From Garcia nutans (taxonomy: Eukaryota; Streptophyta; Magnoliopsida; Malpighiales; Euphorbiaceae), in the NCBI GenBank assembly GCA_947685225.1, contig CANTUV010000035.1, positions 7,075,501 to 7,139,500 on the forward strand: a stretch of 64,000 nt of DNA, written 5' to 3'. The translations under genes and the position numbers were made by a program. The notes under the pieces were generated by a model. The model saw nothing but the letters and a program-made list of their open reading frames with translations, did no database searches and was not told the DNA's origin. Below, one piece after another: positions 51,623 to 63,478 of this stretch (positions within the stretch are counted from its first letter, which is position 1; every line of letters begins with the position of its first letter).

Positions 51623-52221
51623 CCATTGATATATTTTTTCCAAAGAAAAAGTATGTCCCTAGAAGCTTCTTCCTGTTTACACATAGTTATATTAAGCTGC
51701 CAGATATCTTTGAAGAGGCTGCTATGCCTATTTTCTGAAAAAAGTATATTTCCTCATCAAAATAATAAAAACAATAAAGAAAGTTATGTTGTTACCCTGT
51801 ACCTGGAGCTCTTTCTGAAGATATTCTAGTGCCCCATTTGCACTTGGTATTTTGCTTGCCATAAAGATAAACTGTGGACAATCACTGTACAAATCAAATT
51901 CATCCAGAACTTTATGCAGGAATGAAAATTAAAAATGATAACATCACAAATTTACAGAAATTCTGAACTGACTGATATGTTAACCAATGAAAATTGAGAA
52001 TTATTGTTCACATTACTTTCTGATGTACTATCATCCCATGATTCACAACAGCCAATAAGGAGTTTATGTAATATCAAGTACTAAGATTTGCATTTTCTGA
52101 AACATAAATACACAGTCCTCATATAAGTAAGAACCTGGACAGTGTTCCTGGCAGCATTCCAAACAACTGACTTCAAGTTATCCAGATCAAAATCTGATAA
52201 TTCTGAACAGATGCATCCTAC

Positions 52222-53843
52222 CTGACAAATATCATTTAAACAGGGTATTTTTCAGGCCATGAAAAACAAAAATAAAAAGATGAAGGTGCTATATATGTGA
52301 TACTATACAAGAATTTTATCACACTTGATAGCCTCTAAAACAACTTTCTTGTTTTCCTTAAACAAATATATTTAGTTCGAGATAAATTCTGTTAGACAGC
52401 TATTGAAAATGCTGAGGTTAGAAACATCAATACGTACAAACCCATTAAGCAAAGCAACAATCGGCTTCAAGAAAAACAATAGGCACATTTTTATTGCAGG
52501 GAAGCTATCCGTTTCATGTGACACGCTTAAACACACTAACATTATCATTTAATGAAGTTAATCCTTCACTCTCATCGCAATAAGGACATGGAAAAATGAG
52601 CTACTAAAGCATTAAATTTATCACCAAAATTTATGTCACATTAAGCCTCAAGCTGTCCACGAAGCTGCAGTAGTATTCATATTTTGGCCCATTTTTCTCA
52701 CTGTTGGTCCTTAGAGAAGTTCCACTTGTAACAGGTTTCATGCCACAACAGAGATTGCTAGATCAATCAGGCCACAGGAATACCAGGTACATGTGTGCAC
52801 CCACATACAAACTAATGGGTGAGGAACCCATTCCCAGTCACTAATCATACAAGACTGCTGTATTTTGATTTCACAGCATTTTGTTTGAGAAAAATCAAAG
52901 GCCTCTCAGACCCGTCTAATTTGCCTCATCAGGACTGGCTAGAGCCCAAGCTCCATTCTGAATGATGCTGCAGGCTTGCTGGTGTAAAATGGCAGTACAG
53001 AGGAAGTTGAACTGTATGGCCATGACATATAATCGTGTCACATTGGCAAATGTAAACCAAGGGCTATGAGGTTCTGTGATGCAGAAGACCTTAAAATTCT
53101 TGTAAGCATAGATCAAACAATGCTGTACATATCATAGGAACTCAACTGAAAACCACTACATATCATATCGGATAGCAATGGACTGATCTGATACACTGAC
53201 TCATGCTAAGACAACTGTCCATGATTATATGTGCTCATCCCAGAGAGTTCCCAGGGCATCCAACTTCCCTAATACAAATTGTATCCTAGGACAATAATAA
53301 GGTACATGACCAATCGCTGATGAACTCATTCTTAATACATTATAAAGTAGCAAATTCAAAAATATTTCTTGGAATTTTACCATTATCATTCATTCCTGAG
53401 TCACCCTGCCCATCTAAGCAAACACTGAACCACAATCATGTCAGTTAATTCATCTATCTCAGGAGTTTCTCCAACTTTCTTAGCAGTCTCTACTCCAATT
53501 GGTCCAGCTTTTTACTCTTACACATTTACCACCTCATCTTGTTTGATAACCATTATCAAGCATACCATAAACACAAACATGTACACAATAAATATGCAAT
53601 TACCATAGAAATGCTGTAAAAGGCAAATACTGAATTTCTATTGCTGCTAGATCAATTATTTCTAGCATATAATAATTTATTAACAAAAAGGTACCCAAGA
53701 TGCTAAAAACTTGTATGACATAAGATACCAGCAGATGAGTGCATTTTCTTCACAGTGTCCTCCAGAGCCACATTAGTATTCATGTAACTTTCATAACTTA
53801 TTCAAAAATTCAAAACATTCAAGATCCTGTATGCAATACTTAC
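52222..53843 (-). other. SS5 intron 14
   Basis: A 1.6-kb intron with average AT content. I saw no transposon ends, coding traces or long repeats in it. Confidence 0.45.
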
Positions 53844-54693
53844 AATAGCAGTAGAAGAGTTTTGGGATAAACCCAGGCCTTGCTGCAACACAACTTTGCA
53901 AACAGCTTTCCCCTTCATGTCATCTTTGCTATAATTTTGGGGAAGAAATTTATCAGTGGAAGGATCCCAAATGGAGTAATCAAATCCACAGGAAGTAAGA
54001 AGCAACTTGTCCCTATAATCAAGAGCGGGAGAGAATTTATTAAACCAAAAGCTACAAAGGATAAAAAAACCAAAAACATATTCTTCACAAGAAATGTTCT
54101 AAAAGAACATCCATTTATTTACAAGAACAAAAAGCAGCATTTTGATCCAATCTCCTTAATGTCGTTAGAGATTTCTGCTTGATTTCAGTTTGTATACATA
54201 GGAAAAACACGAAATGGAAGCTAAAGGGACATTTGCAGAACTTACCTGTGAATGGATAGTGTAGGTTCTAGTCCATGAGCAGAACTACAAATAATTCTGC
54301 CTTTTGTATGTGTGGATGATACTATAGCAACTTTATTAGAGTATACAATTCCACCCTGAAAATATTGTAGCATGTACCCAGATAGGAAAAGGAATAAGAG
54401 CTGAATAAAATAGGATTGTGTATGTCAGTTGATGGATGAGCTAAAGAGACAAAAATGCAGATATGAATAAAAGATAATTGAAATAAGAAGGAAAAATATA
54501 AAAACACTATTAGGGCCATTGTTAAGTTTCTTCGTAAACTATCCTAGCTTTAGATCCCTCATGCTATAAGGTAGTTCTGCCAACGCTCATCGTCTTATAT
54601 ACTCTCTGGCATCATAACCATGTCTTAGCTCTTGAAAGTTGGCCTTCCTTTAGACGATTGATATTAATCATAATCTAGACAATTCTGAAAACA

Positions 54694-55140
54694 GGGCTAA
54701 TCACCAAAATAACACCCGAACTTTTTCCAAGTTAGCAATTATGGCATGTACTTATAATATAATAAATTTAGGCTATATCTAGTTATTGAGTGCAATTATG
54801 GCCAGGCCACTAGAACTCGTTTAATTACAAGTAGAATTAACTTATAAAAGCAACATTAGCACAAATGCCAAATAGATTTGGTGACCCACCATTGATAAAT
54901 TCTCTGTCTATTTATATATTCTTATAGAATGGCAAGATTAGAAACTGGTTCAATGTATGATTGAACTAATTTCTATGGACTGGCTGTGACTGTACCCCAT
55001 TAGTAAATTATGGTCCAATCTGGCAGCCTAGCCACAATTGCACCAAATAACTTAAATATAGACTAAAATTGATTATTTTAGATGTACATGCCTGATTGCG
55101 AATTGGGGAAAGTTTCAGGACTTCTTATTGCAACCAACCC
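54694..55140. mobile_element. Old foldback element with about 125-bp imperfect inverted arms
   Basis: The left arm 54694-54822 and the reverse complement of the right arm (about 55010-55140) share GGCATGTAC, ATAATNAATTTA, CTATAT..A.GTTATT..GTGCAATT and TGG..AGG in the same order, roughly 70% alike by eye. No coding sequence lies between. The opening CACCCGAACTTTTTCC / AGTCCTGAAACTTTCC resembles Mutator-type MITEs, but no clear 9-bp target duplication was found. Confidence 0.65.
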
Positions 55141-55529
55141 ATTGATAAATAAGCATAGTATTATAGCATGCAGGCTAACTACCTAATAACAAATTGTTAA
55201 ATAATAGTTAACATCGACAGGTTTCAATACAATGGTGGACACACATTAGGGCAAGTGGGGGCTCAAGCCCCCACTCACATTTTTCTAATTTAATATAAAT
55301 ATATATAATTTATATATATAATATTTTCTAATTTAATATATATAATTACATTTAATCCAATTATTATGACTCCCACTATTAAAAAGATATTATTTTAAAT
55401 TTATCACTCTCCTTTTTAGTCAATTTTTCTATACAAGACACAGTTGCAAAATTTGTTTTCAACCAATTATATCTCTTTATTTCTATGGGTGGTTTCAAAG
55501 GGGTATAATATATATATATATTATTAACG

Positions 55530-58048
55530 GGCATGTTGGTAAGGACATTAACGGTTATGACAGGGTCCATGGGGGTTATGGTTTTGGCAACAGGAATGAG
55601 GAGGGAAAGAGCATTTTGGATTTTGCGGTGGCTTATGATCTAGTGCTGGCAAATACCTGCTTTGAAAAGAAGGGGTCACACTTGATTAACTTTAAGAGTG
55701 GACGAACCCAAAGTCAAATAGACTTCATACTTACTCGAAAACGGGACAAAAATAAGTGTAAGGATTGCAAGGTCATTTCGGGTGAAGCATTGACGGCGCA
55801 ACATCGTATTGTGGTTTTAGATGTTAAGAATAAAAGTAGCTGGAAGAATGATAAGAAAGTATTAGAACCAAGGATAAGATGGTGGAAATTGAAAGACCTA
55901 GCTCAAGGTACCTTTAAGGAGGAGTTACTAAAGGAAGACATTTAGAACCTTGAGGCTAGTGCAGAATACTTGTGGACAAAAATGGAAGGTGGCATCAAGA
56001 AAGCAGGTAGTAAATTGCTTGGGATCTCTAAAGGGGCAAGGCCTCGACCGCACGATGCATGGTGGTGGGATGAGGAGGTTCAAAAGGCTATTAAGGCTAA
56101 GAGGGAATGGTATAAAAAGTTACCGAATGCGGTTAATAGCGAGGCCTTTGAGGAATATAAGAGGGCTAAGAAAGAGGCAAAGAAGGCTGTTAGTGTAGCT
56201 CGTGGCAGAGCCTTAGAAGGGATTTATCAAAAGTTAGGTACTAAAGAGGGAGAAATGGGCATTTATAAGATTGCAAGGATGAGAGAAAGGAAAAGCAGAG
56301 ATTTAAGCCAGGTCAAATGTATAAAGGACGAAGATCAACGGGTGTTGACAGGAGATGTTGAGATTAAGGAGAGGTGGAAGGCTTATTTTGAGCAGTCATT
56401 CAACCCTGAACATGAACAAGATTTTCAAAGTCTTCTTGCAACAAATGGTTATATCAGCTGGTCTAGGAGGATCTTGCATAGTGAAGTAAGAGAAGCCTTG
56501 AAGTATATGAAAGTTGGTAAAGCTTGTAGCCCGGATGGTATTCCTATAGAGGTTTGGAAGAACCTTGGAGAGATAGGAGTTGCCTGGTTAACTAAACTCT
56601 TTAATGCTATTATGAAAGGACGTAAGATGCCGAATGCCTAGAGGAAGAGTATCCTGGTACCCATTTATAAAAATAAGGGAGACATTCCATGCCGTACAAA
56701 TTATCGGGGTATCAAACTTATGAGTCATACTATGAAATTATGAGAAAGGATTATAGAACACAAATTGAGGAAGCTTACAAGAGTTTCGGAGAATCAGTTT
56801 GGGTTTATGCCAGGGAGATCTACCATGGAGGCTATTTCTCTTCTAAGAAGACTAATGGAATTGTATCAAGAGAAGAAGAAAGACCTCCACATGGTATTTA
56901 TTGACTTGGAGAAAGCCTATGATAGAGTACCAAGAGAAGTGTTATGGTGGGTTTTGAAGAGGAAAGGAGTCAGCGGCAAATATATCAACATCATCAAGGA
57001 CATGTATGAGAATGCATCCACTAGTGTGAAAACACCCGGTGGAGACACTGAGGCTTTCCCCATTACTACCGGATTACATCAAGGTTCGGCCATGAGTCCA
57101 TATTTATTTACCCTGGTTATGGACGAGCTAACCAGAAGCATACAAGACGATGTTTCTTGGTGTATGTTGTTTGCTGATAACATTATTTTAATTGATGAGA
57201 CTAGTGCTGGTGTAAACCGTAAGTTGGAAGTGTGGAGAAAAACCCTCGAGGACAAGGGTTTTAAGTTAAGTAGGAGTAAAACGGAATATATGCACTGTGA
57301 GTTCAGTCTAAGGAAGAAGCAGGAACATGAGGTTAAGTTGGATGGAGTTTTGGTTCCTAAAACCAAGCAATTCAAATATTTGGGTTCGGTGTTCCAGAAT
57401 GATGGCCGTATAGATGAAGATGTGGCTCACAGAATACAGGTAGGGTGGTTGAAGTGGAAGGGTGCGACTGGGGTTCTATGTGATAAGAAAATACCTCTGA
57501 AAGTGAAAGGTAAATTCTATAGGACGGTTGTTAGACCTGCGATGCTCTATGGTAGTGAGTGTTGGGCACCAACGGGACAACATTTGCATAAGATGAGTGT
57601 GGCAGAAATGAGGATGCTAAGATGGATGTGTGGACATACCAGACTGGACAAAATTAAGAATGTTCATATTCAACAAAAAGTCCAAATAGCGGATGTCGGA
57701 GATAAGGTGAGGGAATGAAGACTTAGATGGTATGGGCATGTTTTAAGAAGACCTCCTAATGATGCGGTTCGTAAGTGTGAGAATTTGTTGATTGTGGGGG
57801 CTAGAGGTCGTGGAAGACCTAGAACTGTGTGGAATGAGGTAATAGCAAGAGACTTACGTGCCTTAGATCTTGATGCGGATTTGATTAATGACAGACTTGA
57901 ATGGAGACGTAAAATCCGTATCTTGGAAGGGGCCTAAGGCTGGAGTATCTTTTTTGGTGTCTTTTGAGCTTATTTTGTTGAGAATCTATACAGCCGATCC
58001 CAAATTGTTTGGGACTAAGGCTTAGTTGTTGTTGTTGTTGTTGTTGTA
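55530..58048 (+). mobile_element. RTE-clade LINE, 5'-truncated, nested in the hAT element
   Basis: The insertion begins inside the endonuclease (NGHVGKDINGYD near 55530) and ends in a (TTG)n tail at about 58024-58048, the short-repeat 3' end typical of RTE-type plant LINEs. TA-rich sequence on both sides (ATAATATATATATAT before, TATATATATAATTAT after) hides the target duplication. It is in plus orientation, antisense to SS5. Confidence 0.88.
55531..57936 (+). pseudogene. RTE LINE endonuclease-reverse transcriptase relic
   Basis: One frame runs from the endonuclease C-terminal half (EEGKSILDFAVAYDLVLANT, SQIDFILTR) through a linker (PHDAWWWDEEVQKAIKAKRE) and reverse transcriptase (CSPDGIPIEVWKNLGE, NYRGIKLMSHTMKL, QFGFMPGRSTMEAI, FIDLEKAYDRVPREVLWW, HQGSAMSPYLFTLVM) to the C-terminal RLRWYGHVLRRP and GRGRPR region. 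Four in-frame stops interrupt it (about 55943, 56639, 56741 and 57716); no frameshift is needed. The catalytic F-A-D-D is FADN here (CMLFADNIILID), so the enzyme would be inactive even without the stops. Confidence 0.88.
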
Positions 58049-59187
58049 TATATATATAATTATATTCAAGAATTTATATGTAGAATTATAATTATATTAT
58101 TCATAAAACATTCATCTTAATTTGATTCCTTTTGATGGTGTTGGAGATAAAAACTTATAAAATTTCAAATTTTTTTGTACCTTTTTTACTAATTTACATA
58201 ATTGATAGATGAAACTAAGACATATTAATAAGTATTAAATTTATTATTTCAGAATGGAAAATTATTTTACAAGAGTTATTGTTAATAAAAGTTTAAGAAA
58301 TATTGGTTCAACAAAGAATAGATTTGTTCATAGATAAGACTGTGGGTCTCAATTAGTAAAAAAAAAATTATGGACTGACAGGTTTGGTCTTTGGAAAATT
58401 TAGTATTTTTCAAATCTAAAATTTTGCCTATAGATAAATCTATAAGAAATCTAATAAAAAGTAAGCCCCCACTGACTTCAAGTCCTGCGTCGGCTCTTGT
58501 TTCAATACCATGATAGAGTGCCCAACCTAAAAGTTAAGTTTGTAGGTGATGAGCCTTATACACTATATAAGACTACCAAAAGCCATTTAAACTACCACGG
58601 TATTTGTAAGGATTATATTTTGACCATTCATTAATGCTGCCATCCAACTATCATAATAATCAGCATTGTTTGTTCAATGATGTAGCAAATAAATTCAGTT
58701 CCCAATATGAAAGGTCAACCAAAAATATGACACAAATGACATCCTTGTGAAATGGTCAGTTATGCTAGGAATAAAACCAACAATGGAAACAAACTTAGGA
58801 CTTTTTAAACATGTAGAGAATAAATGAAAGATAATACCAAATTCATGGAGTGGAATTGTTGGACAAATAAAAGACAAAGACCCATTTACTAAGATGAGAC
58901 AGGAAGCAGAAAGTGATAAAAATAATCGAAAACATTGTACCTTTAGAATATTGACAAAATGCATCTTAGCATTATCTTGCAACCGATCAGGACGATGAAG
59001 TCTACCAGGATCAAGTCCACAAAGTTCTAGCTTGTCAGGTTGCTCAAGGCACTAAAATATTATATAGCATATTATACAGTGCTGCATAGAAAAGATAATT
59101 GGAAATTGAAGCCAGAATGGAAGGACAGAGAACTACCTGTGAATCAAAGTCATGACACATCAACAATAATCTGGTACCTTCAAACCC

Positions 59188-60246
59188 CTGTATGTATAAA
59201 CAAGAAATTATGATATTTATTTTGCTTCTGATCAATTGTAAGAAGTAATAGAAAAGGAAATAAATACATGTGTGTAAAATAAGAACATGCTGTAACAAAC
59301 ATCCATTATCAATGTAATACAACACTCATAACCAAGTCAGCCTTTTCTCACCCTAAACCAAAAGAAATACTGTCATATAAACCAGATTTCATTGTTCAAG
59401 AAACAAAGGGTTCAAATGTTGAACATTGTAGTTATCAACCATGATCGGATGGTGTCTTGGTTCAGCCTGCAGTTCAAGTGTTCAACCACAAATCAACTGG
59501 AATCTCTATAATTGATAAAAAGACCTTGTTCAGTAAAACAAGCAGCAAATATTTTCCGGCCATTCCAAGAGATCATATTTTCTCACATGAAACCTAAATT
59601 GCAAGAGCTATCATTTTTCATTATAACAAGGGGGGCCAATAATATGCATACAATTGTCCAGACATGCAACTCAAATCAATTAAAGAATCCAGAAAAAATA
59701 ACTGGAAGATGCCTAAACATTTGTGCTAGGTAATTATATTTAAGCACTCAGAAAACTAAATCTATAACCTCAGAGCAGGATTTTAAATAGCTGCAATTTC
59801 GTAACATGACGGCTGCTTTGTAACAGAAGTTAGCCCAACATTCTATTGTTTTCTGTTTCTCTACAGGTGAATTGCCAATCACCCGCAAAAGGTAGGTGAA
59901 ACATGAGAACAACTGTTTCTCATGTTTTATCCAATTATTAATTTTATATATTGCATATTTTTGTTAAATTCTTTTTAACTATATTTTACTAAATTCCCAT
60001 TTACTCTTTATTTGAGAGGTTTTGCTAATGACTTCAAAATATTAAAGGTAGTAGCAGCAGACTTGGAACAATTCCATCCAACTCCATGACACCATTTCCA
60101 TTCCATTATTTAAATCCCTGCCCCAGAGTCCTAACTCTCTATTTCCATTCTAAGAAGTGGCCACATTGTTGTATGAATTTAACGGAGAAACCTTAAAATG
60201 CCCATATAAAAGAAAGAGAGAGAGGGGGTGGTTGTTCAACTTTCAC
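59188..60246 (-). other. SS5 intron 10
   Basis: A 1.06-kb intron with no recognised element. The plus-strand frames at 59512 and 60157 show no family resemblance. Confidence 0.45.
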
Positions 60247-63200
60247 CTGTTTAACAAAAATATCCCAGAAAAGTGGTCCAATAATAGCAGTCTGCCAATT
60301 GTGTATATGCAATACATCAGGCCGCTTTCCAGATTTTGTTAAATAATCCAATGAAGCACGAGAAAAATAGGTAAACCTGAAAGCATCCATTGGAAAACCA
60401 CAAACAAATTATTATACCCACAGTTGAAGCACATAACACTCTTCCGAAGGTCTACTCCAGTCTGTCTTTATAATAAGTATGGGTAAGTAAAAAAGAAAAA
60501 AATCCCTCGCACCATGGGAGCAATATTAACAAGCATATAATCCTCTGTATCTCTGTACCAAGTTATTCATTCAGCTGGAAAGATAATACTGGATTTTTTA
60601 ACCCAGAGGTATACTAAATTGAATTTCTTTTCCATTCATTATTTGAAGGCTGATGCTAGGTTTTGGAAAAAAAAATGCTATATTAAATTGGTTTTTTACT
60701 TCTTTGCTAACATTCATTAACATTGAAACTATTGGTTAAATTTTATTATACTGAACCTAAAGTTTCTCAACTCTACCATGAGATTCGCCCATGAAACAAT
60801 CATGAAAAATTAAAAAACGAATAACGAACCAATGCATTTGGGAAAAAAAATAGTAGAACTCACCGTTCAAAGTCATCTGAGTAGCCATATACCTTCTTGC
60901 GGTTAAAAAAAGATGAGTAGTATAAAGGTTGAATAAAAGTCACTCCTATGCCATTGACAATCCTGGATAATGATCATTAACAATAGTATCAATAAAGCAG
61001 TTTTAATAGTATATGCAATCACTCACCCTTAGAATAATTTTTCTCCATATCAACTACAAACTAAAATGAACTGAATAATGGACACAAACCCAACTTAATC
61101 TTAGTATTGAAGAAAAAATCCAACTCACCCAGTCCAAATTTTGTTTCCATGCAATTGACCATCAAAATATGAATAAGACTCCACCTCAATTTCTCGCAGC
61201 CCTTGAATTCGATTGAGGTCCAAACATGCATACCTGTTAATAAGTAGAAAATGTTTGAAAATGATCAAACATTTCAGGTTTGCAATCTAACTTGTGATCA
61301 AGTAACACATCAAACAGAAAATGTTTGAAAAAACTTTTCTTGACACAATATACTGTGAATTGTGAACAAAAAAGTGAACAAGAATTAAGTTGTGAAGTAT
61401 TCAACACATATGTGCATACAAATATAAATCCTCCATTCAATGAATAATACATTTTTGGGGTAATCTGAATAAAATTAATGACAGAGGAGAAAAGTAGATG
61501 AAATAAAAATTATCCTAAATGAAATTTTCAGATGATTATCCTAGATTTTTCATAAGGAGATACATCATACAACTCTATCACAGCTCAAGATAAACTCCCT
61601 TCAGAAGCAAACCAATTAAATGTAAAGTACAAAAGATGAGGTGCATTCATTACTTTGGCAGAATAACCTCTACTAAGTGGCCCTTTTTCTGTAGTGCACA
61701 TGATAATCCTGTCACATATGATGCCAAGGATCCAACCTCTACCACCGGTGCCATTTCTGTACAAATATGGACAATGTGAAAACCACTCCTGAAATTGATA
61801 GTTAACATGATTTGTCAATAGAGAGAAATTAGTAGATAAAAGGGCCCAAACCATTGAATTGCATAAAAACTTAATGGACGTGCCAGACATTCAGACTCTA
61901 CAGTTCACACAGATTCAGCATGTTACCCCCAATTTTGGAAGGGAAAGAGAAAGAAATTCAGTTGCAAATTATGCACAATAACTGCAACCACAACCACATA
62001 TGATAGCATCTAACTCTGTACACAATTATGTCTCTATTGTGATATGAGTGAGTGTGTATAGGGATGGGGTGTGAGTGTCCATAAATAGTTACTTTTCCAA
62101 TTTAGAGAAAAAAAAATCCTAATGATAATACACATAAATTTAGGTTCTATTATTGAGATACTCTGCATGACAGTCCAGTATTTTATTCGCAAGTATACAA
62201 GGAACAGGAAAGCTGTTATTTCCTTAAATTCAATTTACTTTTTGCTTCCATATGAGCAGTGGCGAAGTTCTGCCAGAAGCTCAGCATCACTTTTCTGCAC
62301 CTTTTCAAAGAACACATCAGCTACACAAATTTTGTAATCCATGACTGCCTTTCTAAAGCTAGATGCCTCTGAAGTGTTAATCATGCCAGTCAGGACCATA
62401 GAGTCAAATTCGAAGCAGCAATTCGCAGCACAGAGATTGTTTATCTGGTTTAGGTAGGACATCCATAAAACAAATTACTGAAATTCAGTTGCTGATTAAT
62501 CTACAAATAACAAACAAGTTACCTAGAAATCCACATTCATAATCATTGTGTACCCCACTGAATGCAAAATTTCAATATAAATTTGATCACCTTTTCCGAA
62601 ACCAGCTTGTTTTTCTGCCTCCAATTGCTCTATTCTATCAAGCAACAAGTGTTTCTCTTGGTTTGCTTTGTTGAGTTCCTCAACAGCCAGAAGGCGTTGA
62701 TTGTTCAAGTATAAAATATCTGATATACCATCACAAAAAGCACCAACACGCGTTTAAAGTTGAATAAACGACATGAATTCCGCAAAAATTACAATTTAAA
62801 CCAGCAAACATGCAGAACGAACTTAAATAAAATATCAAATAATCCCTTACTTTTCTGTGCTTCTTTGAAGAGCTGCCATATGTGATTATTTTTCCGTTCT
62901 GAATCATAATTATATGGCTGAAACTTTTCCTACAAGCAAACAACAAAAACCCTTATAATATACATAATCTCTACGAGAAAGATGATAATGTATACATCAA
63001 ATCATACCTGAGAAAACTCCACATTGTCATGACCTTCTACCCTAAAAAGGAAAATTCATTAACAAGCTTGTTGAAGAGGAAAATTCCTTGTGCATATCAA
63101 ATTTAAGCATGAGCATAAAACACTTACTCCAATTTTGATTGGGCTTCAAATAAGCCATTGGTCGCCTCTCCGTTCTTCCTAAAAACAATAGAAATTGCAT

Positions 63201-63478
63201 ACTTACTCACCAAACAAGATTGTACTCCAATTATCTGAAATTCAAAACAATACATATATACATAATTTTTTCGTCGCATTTTCTTATTGATCAAACAGGA
63301 ACCCTAGAGGCAATCAAAATTCAAGTAAATGTAAAACCAAAACAAACAAAATTGAAGTGATTTTTTTTTTTAATTATTACCTTAAGCAGCACATTGGAGG
63401 AGCAAGTGACCTGTTTGGTATGTTTGGTTTGGGGAAACGAAAAGGTGAAAGGATTGAGGCGTTTATCGAGAGCTCCAT

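Larger units (their letters stand above)
46608..51641. mobile_element. Foldback (MITE-like) element interrupted by Copia-2
   Basis: Left arm 46608-46692; right arm about 46712-46801 plus 51628-51641. Reverse-complementing the right arm gives nearly the same roughly 85-bp sequence as the left arm (AATATATCAATGGTG(T/C)CTGAAC, then TTTTTCATTTTTGTCATTTT and onward). The middle is only about 20 bp. The right arm is cut by Copia-2 at its CCATT target; without Copia the element is about 208 bp and could form an almost complete hairpin. No coding capacity. The GGTG(C/T)CTGAACTTTTT wording recurs in plant MITEs, but the superfamily is uncertain. Confidence 0.8.
55230..58499. mobile_element. hAT-type non-autonomous element hosting a LINE
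   Basis: The 8-bp target duplication TTTCAATA lies at 55222-55229 and 58500-58507, the length typical of hAT transposons. The left end reads CAATGGTGGACACAC and soon AGTGGGGGCTCA; the right end, reverse-complemented, reads CAAGAGCCGACGCAGG and soon AGTGGGGGCTTA. The GTGGGGGCT-type subterminal sequence is common in plant hAT derivatives. No transposase remains: the interior is AT-rich flank plus an RTE LINE. It lies in SS5 intron 12. Confidence 0.82.
42863..63478 (-). pseudogene. SS5: SS5-like non-canonical starch synthase gene with two frame-breaking indels
   Basis: Exons: 63381-63478, 63128-63178, 63008-63041, 62851-62929, 62591-62719, 62239-62444, 61654-61788, 61129-61233, 60864-60962, 60247-60376, 59137-59187, 58941-59051, 54246-54355, 53844-54012, 52135-52221, 51803-51871, 46119-46232, 43204-43265, 43039-43117, and a relic at about 42863-42937. 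The N-terminus (MELSINASILSPFRFPKPN) looks like a plastid transit peptide; a coiled coil follows (LLAVEELNKANQEKHLLLDR), then a GT5-like domain (HIVHICTEMAPVVEVGSLAS, HIHNWQTAIIGPLFWD). The ADP-glucose-binding K-X-G-G-L motif is replaced by EVGSL, as expected for SS5, which is reported to promote starch granule initiation without being an active synthase. Damage: an extra T in exon 6 (CGAATTTGAC, between LLLRI and DSMVL) and a 2-bp loss in exon 19 giving GNMSE then TGA at 43039-43041. Without the first it would give 638 residues. Could still be a functional allele if these are assembly errors. Confidence 0.85.

Noticed and set aside
55230..58499. hAT transposase gene
   Set aside because: The interior coding sequence is entirely LINE endonuclease and reverse transcriptase; no transposase motif is visible in the remaining flanks.
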